Source: Pectobacterium betavasculorum
GTDB lineage: Bacteria > Pseudomonadota > Gammaproteobacteria > Enterobacterales > Enterobacteriaceae
Length of the DNA: 64,000 nt
Assembly: GCF_000749845.1 (NCBI RefSeq)
Contig: NZ_JQHM01000010.1
Coordinates: 40,525 to 104,524 of the forward strand
Reading direction: 5' to 3'
The translations under genes were made by a program, and so were the position numbers. Position 1 is the stretch's first letter. Every line of letters begins with the position of its first letter. The notes below the pieces were generated by a model. The model searched no databases and had not been told where the DNA came from. It worked only from the letters and a program-made list of their open reading frames with translations. Shown here in pieces: positions 1 through 8,014 of the stretch.

Positions 1-73
1 ATAATAGATAATAAATTTGTTTTTAATCCTAACTTAATTATACCATTAATGTATAGCATAGGAGGTATTATTA

Positions 74-337
74 ATGTTGGGTAAAGTAAAAATGTATTCA
101 GTTCAAAAGACAAAACAACTAAATGTTTCTCTTATTTGTGGTCTTGCATTGTTTTCAATAGATTCTTGTTTTGTGTCGTATTTGGTTGATCTAATAGATG
201 AAAATGAAAGAATGAACTATTGCCTGACACATTACAATGAAGGGAAAGGCACGACGGAAGCAATGATAACAATAGCAAGAAAGATCTGTATCAACTACCC
301 GATGTATATAAATACAAACGCCATTGCCAATCATTAG
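74..337 (+). CDS. Small unknown protein upstream of pilV
   Basis: An 87-residue ORF of unrecognised family. The start is supported by a strong AGGAGG at 60-65, eight bases before the ATG at 74. A hydrophobic stretch at about residues 17-30 ends in SIDSC, which could be a poor lipobox (Asp at -2 is unusual), so export is possible but not shown. It lies 91 bp before the PilV start on the same strand. In IncI-type pilus loci this position holds small pilus-assembly genes, so a pilus accessory role is an inference from position only. The coding part is AT-rich like its neighbourhood, which fits acquired DNA. Confidence 0.5.
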   Translation: MLGKVKMYSVQKTKQLNVSLICGLALFSIDSCFVSYLVDLIDENERMNYCLTHYNEGKGTTEAMITIARKICINYPMYINTNAIANH

Positions 338-428
338 TGTCTTTTCTGATTTCTCTTTATGTTTTACCTTGAACTCTTTTTATTTTCTGTTAATTAATGA
401 TTACGTGAAAATAAAAAGGGCGATGAAA

Positions 429-2003
429 ATGAAAATATTAAACAAAAAAGGTTTTTCCTTATTGGAAATAACATTGGTTTTAGGTATTAGCACTGCAATG
501 GCTTTTATGAAGTTTCAGGACATGAAAAAAGATCAAGAAAATATCATGGCGAATACCGTTGGTGCTCAAATGAAACAGATGGGGGAGGCGGTTAACCGAT
601 ATATCAGCATCCGCTATGACAAGCTTTCAACCCTGTCATCCAGCAGCAGCCAGACCAGCGATCCGGGACCAAGAACCTGTTCGGCTAATGGCTGTGAAAT
701 TACCTATCAGACGTTGCTCAATGAAGGGTTGCTTCCTGCGGGACATACTGGCGTCAACATGCAAAAGTCTTCTTATAAGATCTTGTTAAAACGCGCTGGA
801 ACCACACCTAACTATGTTATCAATGGACTGATAATAACAACCTTGCCTTGGACCGAAGGAAACCGTGTTCGCTATGACTTGTTAGGCAAAGCCATGCAAG
901 CTGCTGGCATTGATAGCGGCATGACGCAATCAGCATCTGTTGCATCAGGTTCAGGTGGTCAATGGACAGAAAGCCAAAATAATTATAGTGGGATCAACGC
1001 AGCGGGATTGTTGGCCTACCGAACAGGATACGATTCCTCTATGTATTCGGTTTACCTGCGTCGTGATGGCACATTACCAATGACGGGCGATCTCAACATG
1101 GGAGGCCAAAGCATCAACAACGCCAAAGACATTACCGCGTCAGGTGATGTCAATGCGGCTTCTTTCAATGGTTCCTATGGGCGCTTTGCCAAGAACGTGA
1201 GCGTTTCAGAAGATTTTTCAGTGACGGGCTTCTCCTCCTTTGGCAAAAACGTATCAATGAATAGCTACCTTACCGTTAAGAACGGCGTGGATTCTGATAG
1301 CTATGTAGCGGCTAAAACCAACAGCAGTCGTCTTCAGATTGGGGGCGGTGGTTCCAGTAATCAGAATGCAGTGTTGATTAATGTCTCAGGCGGTGCGGGT
1401 GATGGTTATCTCTCCCTCAATGGTGATAACAACTCATCTGTTAAGCTGGATGTATGGGGAAGTCAAAAGATACGTGGTGATCTTGTTTTGTCAGCGTCAA
1501 ATGATGGCAAAACCACGGGCGGGATCAGTGCATCAGGCAATATAGCGGGTAGATATATTCAACCAACATCAATAGCCACAACCGGGGAGACATGCTCATC
1601 TAACGGGCTTATCAGCAAGGCTGTCAATGGTTCGCCTGTGTGGTGTGTTGATGGCGTATGGAAGGGTAATGAAGGGAACACGATTGTTTCGTCAGGGAAT
1701 ATCAGCAACAATTCGGCGTTTACTTGCAGAAGTGGCGCTTCTGGTAAAATATTGGTTCACGCCTACTTCAATTGGGTGGTTTACTATGCCGTTTATCAAA
1801 TGACAGCCAATCTTTATGCTAACGGGCTGCTAGTTGAATCAGATAAGACTGCTGCTTTTGAATACGATCATGGCAGGGCATCCGGTTCGAGCGTGACGCT
1901 ATTCCACACGTTAGAGACTCCATCGGGCAGTGATTATACCTTTTCAGTTGCGGCAACTAGCGATAACCTTGTTAAGGTGAGTTATTCCTGTGTTGGTGTT
2001 TAA
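429..2003 (+). CDS. pilV: PilV, shufflon-type type IVb minor pilin
   Basis: A type IVb prepilin of 524 residues. The N-terminus shows the prepilin peptidase site KKG/FSLLE, with Phe at +1 and Glu at +5 of the mature protein, followed by a hydrophobic helix. The middle part (YRTGYDSSMYS, then a DLNMGGQSINNAKDI stretch) matches the constant region of R64-like PilV (Bac_shufflon family). The C-terminal part beyond CVDGVWK is a separate Cys-containing tip domain, which in relatives recognises recipient-cell lipopolysaccharide during conjugation. The start at 429 is preferred over 423 or 324 because AAGGG at 416-420 is spaced correctly only for 429. No shufflon recombinase (rci) or alternative C-terminal cassettes follow, so the tip appears fixed. 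Probably part of an integrative conjugative element extending to the left. Confidence 0.85.
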   Translation: MKILNKKGFSLLEITLVLGISTAMAFMKFQDMKKDQENIMANTVGAQMKQMGEAVNRYISIRYDKLSTLSSSSSQTSDPGPRTCSANGCEITYQTLLNEGLLPAGHTGVNMQKSSYKILLKRAGTTPNYVINGLIITTLPWTEGNRVRYDLLGKAMQAAGIDSGMTQSASVASGSGGQWTESQNNYSGINAAGLLAYRTGYDSSMYSVYLRRDGTLPMTGDLNMGGQSINNAKDITASGDVNAASFNGSYGRFAKNVSVSEDFSVTGFSSFGKNVSMNSYLTVKNGVDSDSYVAAKTNSSRLQIGGGGSSNQNAVLINVSGGAGDGYLSLNGDNNSSVKLDVWGSQKIRGDLVLSASNDGKTTGGISASGNIAGRYIQPTSIATTGETCSSNGLISKAVNGSPVWCVDGVWKGNEGNTIVSSGNISNNSAFTCRSGASGKILVHAYFNWVVYYAVYQMTANLYANGLLVESDKTAAFEYDHGRASGSSVTLFHTLETPSGSDYTFSVAATSDNLVKVSYSCVGV

Positions 2004-2361
2004 GGTAATCCCTTGTATCAAGTAAATATCGAATGATACTATTGGTAATAATTTATCATCCAGTAAGGTATGGATGGATTAACAAATGCCTACCGCCCTT
2101 TTTCCATTTTATAGTTTCAGGCGAATGATTTTTTTATCCTACCTAATAAATGTGATTACATGGAAAAATGTGAACTGAAAGCTCCAGAGAAGTTATTTGT
2201 TTTTCTCCCTTATGGCGCTGTGCCGGGATATTTATAAGGGGATTTCAGGTCAGATAATCTCTATGGGTTAAATGTTTAATCCTCAATGTTATAAATAAAA
2301 AAGAGCAGTGAATTTTTCATTTATCGGTTATAATGATGATGCCGACTAATTATATATTTAA
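2004..2361. other. Gene-free AT-rich gap after pilV
   Basis: About 360 bases between convergent genes. I looked for shufflon inverted repeats, alternative PilV C-terminal segments and an rci fragment and found none. No convincing ORF, tRNA or strong terminator is visible. Confidence 0.5.
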
Positions 2362-2595
2362 TTAACGAGGGATGCCTGCCAATGCTTTCCCCCAGATGTA
2401 TTCTACTTCGTATTTTAGTTCTCTAGCTTTATTCTCGCATAATTTAAGAGCTTTTAACCATTGTTCTTCCGATGGTATTTTTGATATGTCTTTAGAAACA
2501 ATAACCATATATAAACATCGGCCTGTCCCTTTAGCTCCTGCAAGCAAACAAGCAATTTTAGTTTCGCTTACCAAATCTATACAAGCTTTTCGCAT
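2362..2595 (-). CDS. 77-aa hypothetical protein downstream of ABC-3C operon
   Basis: A small basic protein of 77 residues with no family I recognise. On the minus strand AAGGAAAT lies just upstream of its ATG, which supports translation. The sequence has an alternating hydrophobic core (CLYMVIVS) followed by an amphipathic helix rich in Lys and Glu (EEQWLKALKLCENKARELK), so a small alpha/beta fold is likely. It sits 86 bp downstream of the ABC-3C ATPase gene in the same direction and could be co-transcribed. A role in that system is a guess from position. Confidence 0.55.
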   Translation of the reverse strand: MRKACIDLVSETKIACLLAGAKGTGRCLYMVIVSKDISKIPSEEQWLKALKLCENKARELKYEVEYIWGKALAGIPR

Positions 2596-2680
2596 TTCTA
2601 TTTCCTTTTTTTGTTGATTTTATCTACTACATCTTGAATTACTTAACTCTATTGCTGCTTGGGTGAAATGTAACAATAAT

Positions 2681-4387
2681 TTAACATTTAAAAAATTTGT
2701 TATCTTCACTCAGTTCTAATATTGTATGTTCTTTAATAAAACTCTTTTCAATACTAGATAATTTATCACTCAATATTGCGAGTATATATTGACCATCAAT
2801 TGATGACGCAATATCGAATAATACTCTAATTTGGTTAGGATGTATGGCTTCTATCCCGTCGTGTGCAACGAACCTGACAGATTTAGAATTTATTTCAGCT
2901 TGGAGTGCTAAATATGCCAAATCTAGTGCTGAAACCTGAGCCTTTTTCTTGCCATCTCCTAGGTTTCCCTTTGAATTGACGACTCCTACTGGATCAATCT
3001 TGAAGTCATATACACCATTCTTTTCGGAGAATGTTAAAATGAACTCTTCCTCATAGAGCTTTCTTGTGTATATGGAAAAATATTTGTTGAAAATTTTTAT
3101 GTTATTGTCAAAATTATCTATTTCCTTCTCTATTTTAATAGATATTTCTTTTATTTTTTCTGTAAGATTACTTGTTTTTTCTTCATAAGATTTTATTTGC
3201 TCCAATGAGCTTTCGAAACTCCCTTTACTTTCGTAAAGCTTATTTAACTCTTTTTGGAGCAGCTGTAAGTCGCTTAGGCTGCCAAGACTTGATAATTCTT
3301 TAAGGATGCTCGACTCTTTTGTTAGCCAAGATGCAAGAAGAACACCCTTAATATTTATTTTTTCATTTAACCCATCCATTTGCGACTCTATAAACTCAAC
3401 CTTTTTAAAGATCATCTGGTTGTGAAAATTTAACGCATCTTCAAATGTTTTGGTTAACTTTTCAACTCTGTTAGTTGCTTCCAAATATAGAGCTTTTAAA
3501 TCATTCGGATCTGAGTTGTCTTTTTGTTGAAGTAATTCTTCAATAGCTTGTAAGTTTAAGCTTTTTTTCATATTTAAAGATGCTAAGTCTAAAGATAAAG
3601 CTGATACTTCCAATTTTATAGCATTTAGTTCGCGCATTTGTGAATCGTAAGACTCACCTAGGTCATAGTTTTCAATTGCGCTATTTCGTTCATCAATATC
3701 ACGATTTATAATTTCAAGTGACTGTTCTAGTGAGTTTTTTGATTTTATTTTTGTTAGAATGGCAAGCTCAGATTCTAATTTTTTTAATTTTCTGTTTATT
3801 ATTTGTTTTTCTGAAAGAATTGAAGGGTTTTCGAATCCGAAAATGAATAGATTTAAAGTTTCATACTCAGCACCTGAACTTTTATTATATAAGGTTTTTA
3901 AAGTGTTAGACATTTTATCCGACGTATCTCGAATAATCCTGCTCATTATTTGACGTAAGCTTGGTTTATCTGCGGAACTGAAAAATAGCGCAATCTTCAA
4001 GTCTTGGCAAAAAGCTTTGAGGTTGCTGTATTCATTGTCATTAATTTTGCAAAATACTTTTGGTTCGGGCAATGCTTTTCTTATGATTGTTAATTCATCG
4101 CCCTTGCTTGACGTTAGAGTTAGGTTGAACTCAACCTCATTGTCTATTAGAAAGCTTTTGATAAGTGCGTTTGTAGTTTTAAATTCGGGGTCTGTATAAA
4201 AAGATTCTTGCTTTGCACCCATACAGAAATCCAGTGATCTTAAGACTGTTGTTTTACCGACACTATTACCAGTTCCTGATAGATCAGTAGTGCTTTTATC
4301 TAATATTAGGTTAACGCCCTTGTGAAATAAAACCTTTCTTATCTCCCCTAAATAAGGTGATTTAACAATCAACTCCTTTAGAAACAT
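2681..4387 (-). CDS. DUF2326-type SMC/RecN-like ATPase of an ABC-three-component system
   Basis: A 568-residue ABC ATPase of the coiled-coil (SMC/Rad50/RecN-like) class. The Walker A motif GTGNSVGKTT is at residues 38-47. A long Lys/Glu/Leu-rich coiled coil fills about residues 195-430. The C-terminal half carries the DUF2326 pattern: a signature-like NLGDGKKKAQVSALDLAYL stretch, then a Walker B-like FVAHDG. DUF2326 ATPases are the motor subunits of ABC-3C conflict systems described by comparative genomics (Aravind group). It is the last of four tightly coupled minus-strand genes and its start overlaps the 79-aa gene by 10 bp. Codon use is strongly AT-rich against the core genes to the right, a sign of horizontal transfer. 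The cellular trigger is not known; sensing of foreign or abnormal DNA is inferred from the ATPase class. Confidence 0.8.
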   Translation of the reverse strand: MFLKELIVKSPYLGEIRKVLFHKGVNLILDKSTTDLSGTGNSVGKTTVLRSLDFCMGAKQESFYTDPEFKTTNALIKSFLIDNEVEFNLTLTSSKGDELTIIRKALPEPKVFCKINDNEYSNLKAFCQDLKIALFFSSADKPSLRQIMSRIIRDTSDKMSNTLKTLYNKSSGAEYETLNLFIFGFENPSILSEKQIINRKLKKLESELAILTKIKSKNSLEQSLEIINRDIDERNSAIENYDLGESYDSQMRELNAIKLEVSALSLDLASLNMKKSLNLQAIEELLQQKDNSDPNDLKALYLEATNRVEKLTKTFEDALNFHNQMIFKKVEFIESQMDGLNEKINIKGVLLASWLTKESSILKELSSLGSLSDLQLLQKELNKLYESKGSFESSLEQIKSYEEKTSNLTEKIKEISIKIEKEIDNFDNNIKIFNKYFSIYTRKLYEEEFILTFSEKNGVYDFKIDPVGVVNSKGNLGDGKKKAQVSALDLAYLALQAEINSKSVRFVAHDGIEAIHPNQIRVLFDIASSIDGQYILAILSDKLSSIEKSFIKEHTILELSEDNKFFKC

Positions 4388-4617
4388 ATTACAATATCTC
4401 CATTTTCGTTCAGCTCTATTAAATCAAGTAGATACAACCAGTTCAGTGTGTACATATATTGTACAAATGTTATTTTTGAAGTTGTTTTTTTTCTGAATTT
4501 ATCAAATAAATCAATGCTATCGAGAGTAGACGATGCTTGCTCTCGGATGCACTGTATTAATTTTGCCCCAAGGTAGTAAATAGTATACTGAGGTCTTATG
4601 CTATTAGATAGAATCAT
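4378..4617 (-). CDS. ABC-three-component middle component (MC6-like)
   Basis: A 79-residue protein with the build of the small middle components of ABC-3C systems: an N-terminal YYLGAKLIQCIRE helix, then a winged-helix-like region ending in LYLLDLIELNENGDIVI, where the final strand pair is typical of the wing. Middle components bridge the ATPase and the third, effector-bearing subunit. The gene overlaps the upstream 199-aa gene by four bases (ATGA) and the downstream ATPase gene by 10 bases, so the three are almost certainly translationally coupled. The MC6 subclass is my best match by pattern and was not confirmed by a profile search. Confidence 0.65.
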   Translation of the reverse strand: MILSNSIRPQYTIYYLGAKLIQCIREQASSTLDSIDLFDKFRKKTTSKITFVQYMYTLNWLYLLDLIELNENGDIVICF

Positions 4618-5213
4618 ACTGGTTTTTCCAGAACTTTACATTCTACAAAAGCATGGAAGACAATATACTCGGCATGCATTTCTATTTCCTCTATTGTTAC
4701 CGTTCCTGCGTCTATGGAGGTAATACATGTTTGTCTTACATGTTCAATAACGCAGGCTATTATATCATCTGAATTGGTCTTGATAAGCTCTCTTTCGAAA
4801 TTCTTTCTTTCTTCTTTGTTGGTTATTTTTTTTAAATTTTCCTTATTCTTAATTTTTATTTCACCAACACAGTCTTTATAACAAGAGTTTATACGACCTA
4901 AGGCTTTTTCCCTAGCGGTTGGGATTTTTTCGTTTAGAGCTATATATGACTTCTCGATCATACCGTTGTAGAGATAATAATCTTCAATTTTATCTCTGTA
5001 TTTAATCACATCATTGTGATCTATTTTATCATCAATGTCATAAGAAGCATAATCATCCGAGGAACTATTATCATGCAAGTAATCACCGGATGAAATTATT
5101 GAAACTAGATTCATGAAAATCGAAGGTGAACGCACAATATCCAAAGATGAATTATTGAAAATGTTTTGAGTGTTTGTTGAGCGGTATCCACCTTTTTGAG
5201 ATATCTCGTTCAT
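4614..5213 (-). CDS. ABC-three-component third subunit with N-terminal QKGG..STNTQ motif
   Basis: A 199-residue protein. The C-terminal two thirds (from about residue 68: YRDKIEDYYLYNGMIEKSY, then AREKALGRINSCYK) match the conserved domain of the third component in ABC-3C operons, where it is usually fused to an effector domain such as a nuclease or protease. Here there is no effector domain: the N-terminus starts with a short polar motif, SQKGGYRSTNTQNI at residues 5-18, then a low-complexity Ser/Asp linker. The same motif ends the adjacent membrane protein. The start is fixed by GGAGGT about eight bases upstream, and the start overlaps the stop of the previous gene (ATGA). I infer that this subunit recruits or triggers its neighbour through the shared motif. 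Confidence 0.7.
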   Translation of the reverse strand: MNEISQKGGYRSTNTQNIFNNSSLDIVRSPSIFMNLVSIISSGDYLHDNSSSDDYASYDIDDKIDHNDVIKYRDKIEDYYLYNGMIEKSYIALNEKIPTAREKALGRINSCYKDCVGEIKIKNKENLKKITNKEERKNFERELIKTNSDDIIACVIEHVRQTCITSIDAGTVTIEEIEMHAEYIVFHAFVECKVLEKPV

Positions 5214-5545
5214 TTATCGGTACCTCCGGGTTTACTCCCTAAGGATATGGTTTGAGTGTTAGTAGAGTGTGAGCCACCTTTCTGAGTTACATGAATGCTC
5301 GAACCGGAATGTGCTTGTTGGCTTTTGGCGAATGTGCCCAAAAATGCCAAAAATAAACTGAGTGAGGTAAAATAAAATGCATTATTTTTCAATAAAAAAC
5401 CGGCAGTTAGAGCACATAATGCCCCAATTAGGCTGAGGATTCTTATAGAGATTCTGATCACAATTAACTCCATGTTAATCGACTGAGAGCGACTTAGCAC
5501 TCTCTTATCATTATGGGTATGTGAGGATAATGCATTGTAGTGCAT
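5210..5545 (-). CDS. Two-helix membrane protein with C-terminal QKGG..STNTQ motif (putative ABC-3C effector)
   Basis: A 111-residue ORF; translation may really begin at the internal ATG at 5473, giving 87 residues, since no clear Shine-Dalgarno supports either start. From the internal Met there are two hydrophobic helices (about residues 6-28 and 31-49), then a polar tail carrying TQKGGSHSTNTQTI at residues 63-76. That tail motif matches the N-terminus of the next gene product at 12 of 15 aligned positions or better, yet the codons differ at several third positions, so the peptide rather than the DNA looks conserved. Small two-helix membrane proteins are common toxic effectors in bacterial immunity. 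Assignment as the effector of this ABC-3C operon is inference; it is the first gene, coupled to the second by a four-base overlap. Confidence 0.6.
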   Translation of the reverse strand: MHYNALSSHTHNDKRVLSRSQSINMELIVIRISIRILSLIGALCALTAGFLLKNNAFYFTSLSLFLAFLGTFAKSQQAHSGSSIHVTQKGGSHSTNTQTISLGSKPGGTDK

Positions 5546-5970
5546 GAATTTGCATCAGTAATTAGTGATTTTTCATAAACCAAGGTATCTGCTCATACGG
5601 TTGTCCATTATTTTACTTACAGTGAGCGATTGCCCACAGCCTTTCGGTGGTGCCAGTCCAGATGCCTTTGAGCAGACCTCTTCATGAGGACAGGTAATGT
5701 CTATGGTTGTGGGGGAGTCTTGGTATTTTAAAACTTAACCCTTCTGTGCAAATTCAAACGGTGTGATCATTTCGTTAAGGGTGGCGTCGCGAAAATCAAC
5801 CCTCCATTGGTGTAAAAGGTGAAGCTATCCGAGATGCTTGGTCTTACAGATCTTGGCTGCGCAAACATTACTTTGCTTTACAGCTTATCTTGCCCTCGTA
5901 AGTAGACTTTAATCGCCTCCGTATATTCTATAAACACAAAAATTGATGTACGCTTTGATGTGCATTATGC
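5546..5970. other. Gap between ABC-3C operon and yafN; possible coding remnant
   Basis: About 420 bases with no intact gene. An open stretch from 5779 to the stop at 5899-5901 (plus strand) could encode a peptide ending GVKGEAIRDAWSYRSWLRKH plus a short tail. It has no start or ribosome site and could be the end of a decayed gene, but I do not recognise a family. The promoter of the minus-strand operon should lie at the left side of this gap; I cannot place it with confidence. Confidence 0.35.
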
Positions 5971-5990
5971 TGTATGCAATAAAACATACT
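5971..5990. promoter_or_regulatory. Possible operator of yafNO (imperfect palindrome)
   Basis: TGTATG and CATACT face each other across eight bases, 12 bases before the antitoxin start. Antitoxin-toxin pairs normally autoregulate through such a palindrome. Assignment rests only on symmetry and position. Confidence 0.3.
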
Positions 5991-6002
5991 TTTAGGTGGG
6001 TT

Positions 6003-6296
6003 ATGGAACGCATCCTCGCAGAAAAATCTATCAACATCACTGAGTTAAGAAAGAACCCGGCGAAGTATTTTATTGATGAGCCGGTTGCCGTTCTTTCCAA
6101 CAACCGTCCTGCTGGCTACATGGTCAGTGCCAAGGTGTTTGAAGAACTGATCGATCTGTTGGAAGAGAAGCAGGGCAGGGTTCATACCGCTGCGCGGTTC
6201 AGGCCAACGGCTGAGCGTTTAAGTGATATTGCGGATGGTGGGCAGAAACTGCTGCAAAACGCCTCCGACAAGGATCTGACCGAGTTCACGGAATGA
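6003..6296 (+). CDS. yafN: YafN-family antitoxin
   Basis: A 97-residue protein of the YafN/Phd-type antitoxin family, which binds and neutralises the ribosome-dependent mRNA interferase YafO and represses its own promoter. Family features seen: the N-terminal ILAEKSINITELRKNPAKYF block and AVLSNNRPAGYMVSA, typical of Phd/YefM-like DNA-binding folds. The start at 6003 (not the in-frame ATG at 5943) is chosen because TAGGTGGG sits just upstream and the protein then begins with the conserved block. It overlaps the toxin start by four bases, the standard coupled arrangement. Confidence 0.85.
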   Translation: MERILAEKSINITELRKNPAKYFIDEPVAVLSNNRPAGYMVSAKVFEELIDLLEEKQGRVHTAARFRPTAERLSDIADGGQKLLQNASDKDLTEFTE

Positions 6297-6697
6297 GTAT
6301 CAGGATTTTCAAGTCAGCACTGATCCGTAAGCAATTGAGCCAACAAGAGCTTGATGATTTGGCGGCGGATTTTCTTTCCTACAAAAAGGATGGCGTGTTG
6401 CCAGATACCTTTGGTCGTGATGCACCCTATGATGATGACCGCACCTATCCCTTGGTAAAAGAAGAACAAGTGGCCCACATTCATCTTGCCGATGCGGATG
6501 CCCCTTTCCCGAAGTTTTTACGACAGTTCAAACGAACCAGCGATCAGGCGCATTTGGTATACTGCCAAGGTGCGATGGATCCTGATGCCTACCTGCTGAT
6601 TATCATCCTTAAACCCGAAGCGCATAAAATGGCACGCAACAATAACCATATGCATAAGATCGGGATGATGGCAGAAGCGTTCAGGATGAAGCATTAA
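6293..6697 (+). CDS. yafO: YafO-family toxin (mRNA interferase)
   Basis: A 134-residue toxin of the YafO family, close to the 132-residue E. coli protein. YafO associates with the 50S subunit and cleaves translated mRNA near the start codon. The family pattern is clear: IFKSALIRKQL near the start, FGRDAPYDDD at about residues 41-50, HIHLADADAPFP, and a C-terminal AHKMARNNNHMHKIGMMAEAF. It starts within the last codons of the antitoxin gene. The pair lies beside the prophage integrase and probably stabilises the island. Confidence 0.88.
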   Translation: MSIRIFKSALIRKQLSQQELDDLAADFLSYKKDGVLPDTFGRDAPYDDDRTYPLVKEEQVAHIHLADADAPFPKFLRQFKRTSDQAHLVYCQGAMDPDAYLLIIILKPEAHKMARNNNHMHKIGMMAEAFRMKH

Positions 6698-6738
6698 GTC
6701 GGTCAAAAAACACTCTGTCATTTAGGGCAGAAAAACAT

Positions 6739-6760
6739 ATGGGGGCATCATTGGGGGCAT
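6739..6760. repeat. Tandem GGGGGCAT repeat next to integrase
   Basis: Two direct copies of TGGGGGCAT separated by three bases, about 95 bp from the 3-prime end of the integrase gene. Such short direct repeats beside a tyrosine integrase are often arm-type binding sites or part of the attachment region. No second copy of a longer attachment core was located. Confidence 0.35.
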
Positions 6761-6853
6761 GTAGGTAGTTGAAACAGAATATTAATTAATATTATCAATG
6801 CAATACGTCTCAGGTATTGTTCCTATTATCGCACCAGTTAAATCAATCACTTA

Positions 6854-8014
6854 CTAAATATCTCCTATTGTTCCGTTGCTAACGTGGGACAGATTTGGGA
6901 CACAAACGTTAAAAACAGCATCAATTTGTCGTGCGTGCTCGGTGAGATGATTGGGTGCCAGATGCGCATAGCGTCGAACCATCTCTATAGATTCCCACCC
7001 GCCCATTTCCTGCAATACAGATATTGGCACTCCAGCTTGCACCAGCCAGCTTGCCCATGTGTGCCTCAGATCGTGGAACCTAAAATTATCTATCCCTGCT
7101 CGTTTTAGCGCTGCTCTCCATGCCGTGTTGGCATCGTAGCGCATTTTTCTTACAACCGGGCTTTTCGTTCCGTCTGGCTTCGTGCAACTTTCCCTATACA
7201 CGAAAACCCAACGGTGATGATGGCCTATTTGTTTTTTCAGCACGCGACATGCAGTATCGTTTAGCGCGATCCCGATAGCTCTGTTAGATTTGCTGTCTTC
7301 GGGATTAACCCATGCTACGCGACGCTGCATATCTATTTGTTGCCACTCCAGATTGATGATGTTCGACCGACGAAGGCCAGTAGAGAGCGCGAATTCTACT
7401 ACTGACTTTAATGGCTCTGGGCATTCATCAATCAGCCTTTTGGCCTCGTGAGGCTCAAGCCTGCGTATGCGTCTGTTTTTTGGCGATGGCACTTTGATAT
7501 TTGGTGCTCTCTCCAGAACGCGCCAGTCCCTCTCTGCTGCTCTCAATAGTGCTTTTATAAAAGCAAGGTGAGTCGCCTTTGTTGCTGTAGCGGCTGGCTT
7601 CGGAGTATACATCGGGATTTCCTTTCCCCGCTTCCTTGCAGCTTCGGCTTGTGATTTCCAGTTCTCTTCGTGCCTGCGATTCACCATCTTTTGCACTGCT
7701 GAATAAATTTTGGCCTCGTTAATGTCCTTTAGCGCAACGCCTGAAAAATACTGCATCCAGAAACCAATCCTGCTTTTATCATCGTCCAGTGATTTTTTGT
7801 TGGCTTTTTCCTCTATCCATCTCAAGCACGCTTCTTCGAATGTGATAGACGGGAACTCGCCTAACTTGCTAACTCTCCACGCCTCGGCCTTTAACTTGTC
7901 GTGCAACTCCTGAGCCTGCCTTTTGTCCTCTGTTTTAAGTGACTGTTTAACTCTGCTGCCGTCTGGCGCTGTGAAACTCGCGTACCAAACGGAACTCCTG
8001 CGGAAGATTGACAT
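6854..8014 (-). CDS. int: Phage-type tyrosine integrase
   Basis: A tyrosine recombinase of 386 residues that would integrate and excise the element. It has an N-terminal arm-binding region ([14 protein letters not shown]), a core-binding SAM-like domain and the catalytic domain with STGLRRSN (Arg I), [10 protein letters not shown] (His-x-x-Arg) and VRRYAHL (nucleophilic Tyr), all intact. The start at 8014 is chosen over the longer ORF because AGGAGGT lies seven bases upstream and the protein then begins with the family N-terminus. The 5-prime end overlaps the excisionase-like gene by 124 bp. With the core reading frame complete, the enzyme may still work, although the rest of the phage is missing. 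Confidence 0.9.
   Translation of the reverse strand: MSIFRRSSVWYASFTAPDGSRVKQSLKTEDKRQAQELHDKLKAEAWRVSKLGEFPSITFEEACLRWIEEKANKKSLDDDKSRIGFWMQYFSGVALKDINEAKIYSAVQKMVNRRHEENWKSQAEAARKRGKEIPMYTPKPAATATKATHLAFIKALLRAAERDWRVLERAPNIKVPSPKNRRIRRLEPHEAKRLIDECPEPLKSVVEFALSTGLRRSNIINLEWQQIDMQRRVAWVNPEDSKSNRAIGIALNDTACRVLKKQIGHHHRWVFVYRESCTKPDGTKSPVVRKMRYDANTAWRAALKRAGIDNFRFHDLRHTWASWLVQAGVPISVLQEMGGWESIEMVRRYAHLAPNHLTEHARQIDAVFNVCVPNLSHVSNGTIGDI

Noticed and set aside
2004..2361. Residual shufflon cassettes or rci downstream of pilV
   Set aside because: No inverted repeats or alternative PilV ends seen on either strand.
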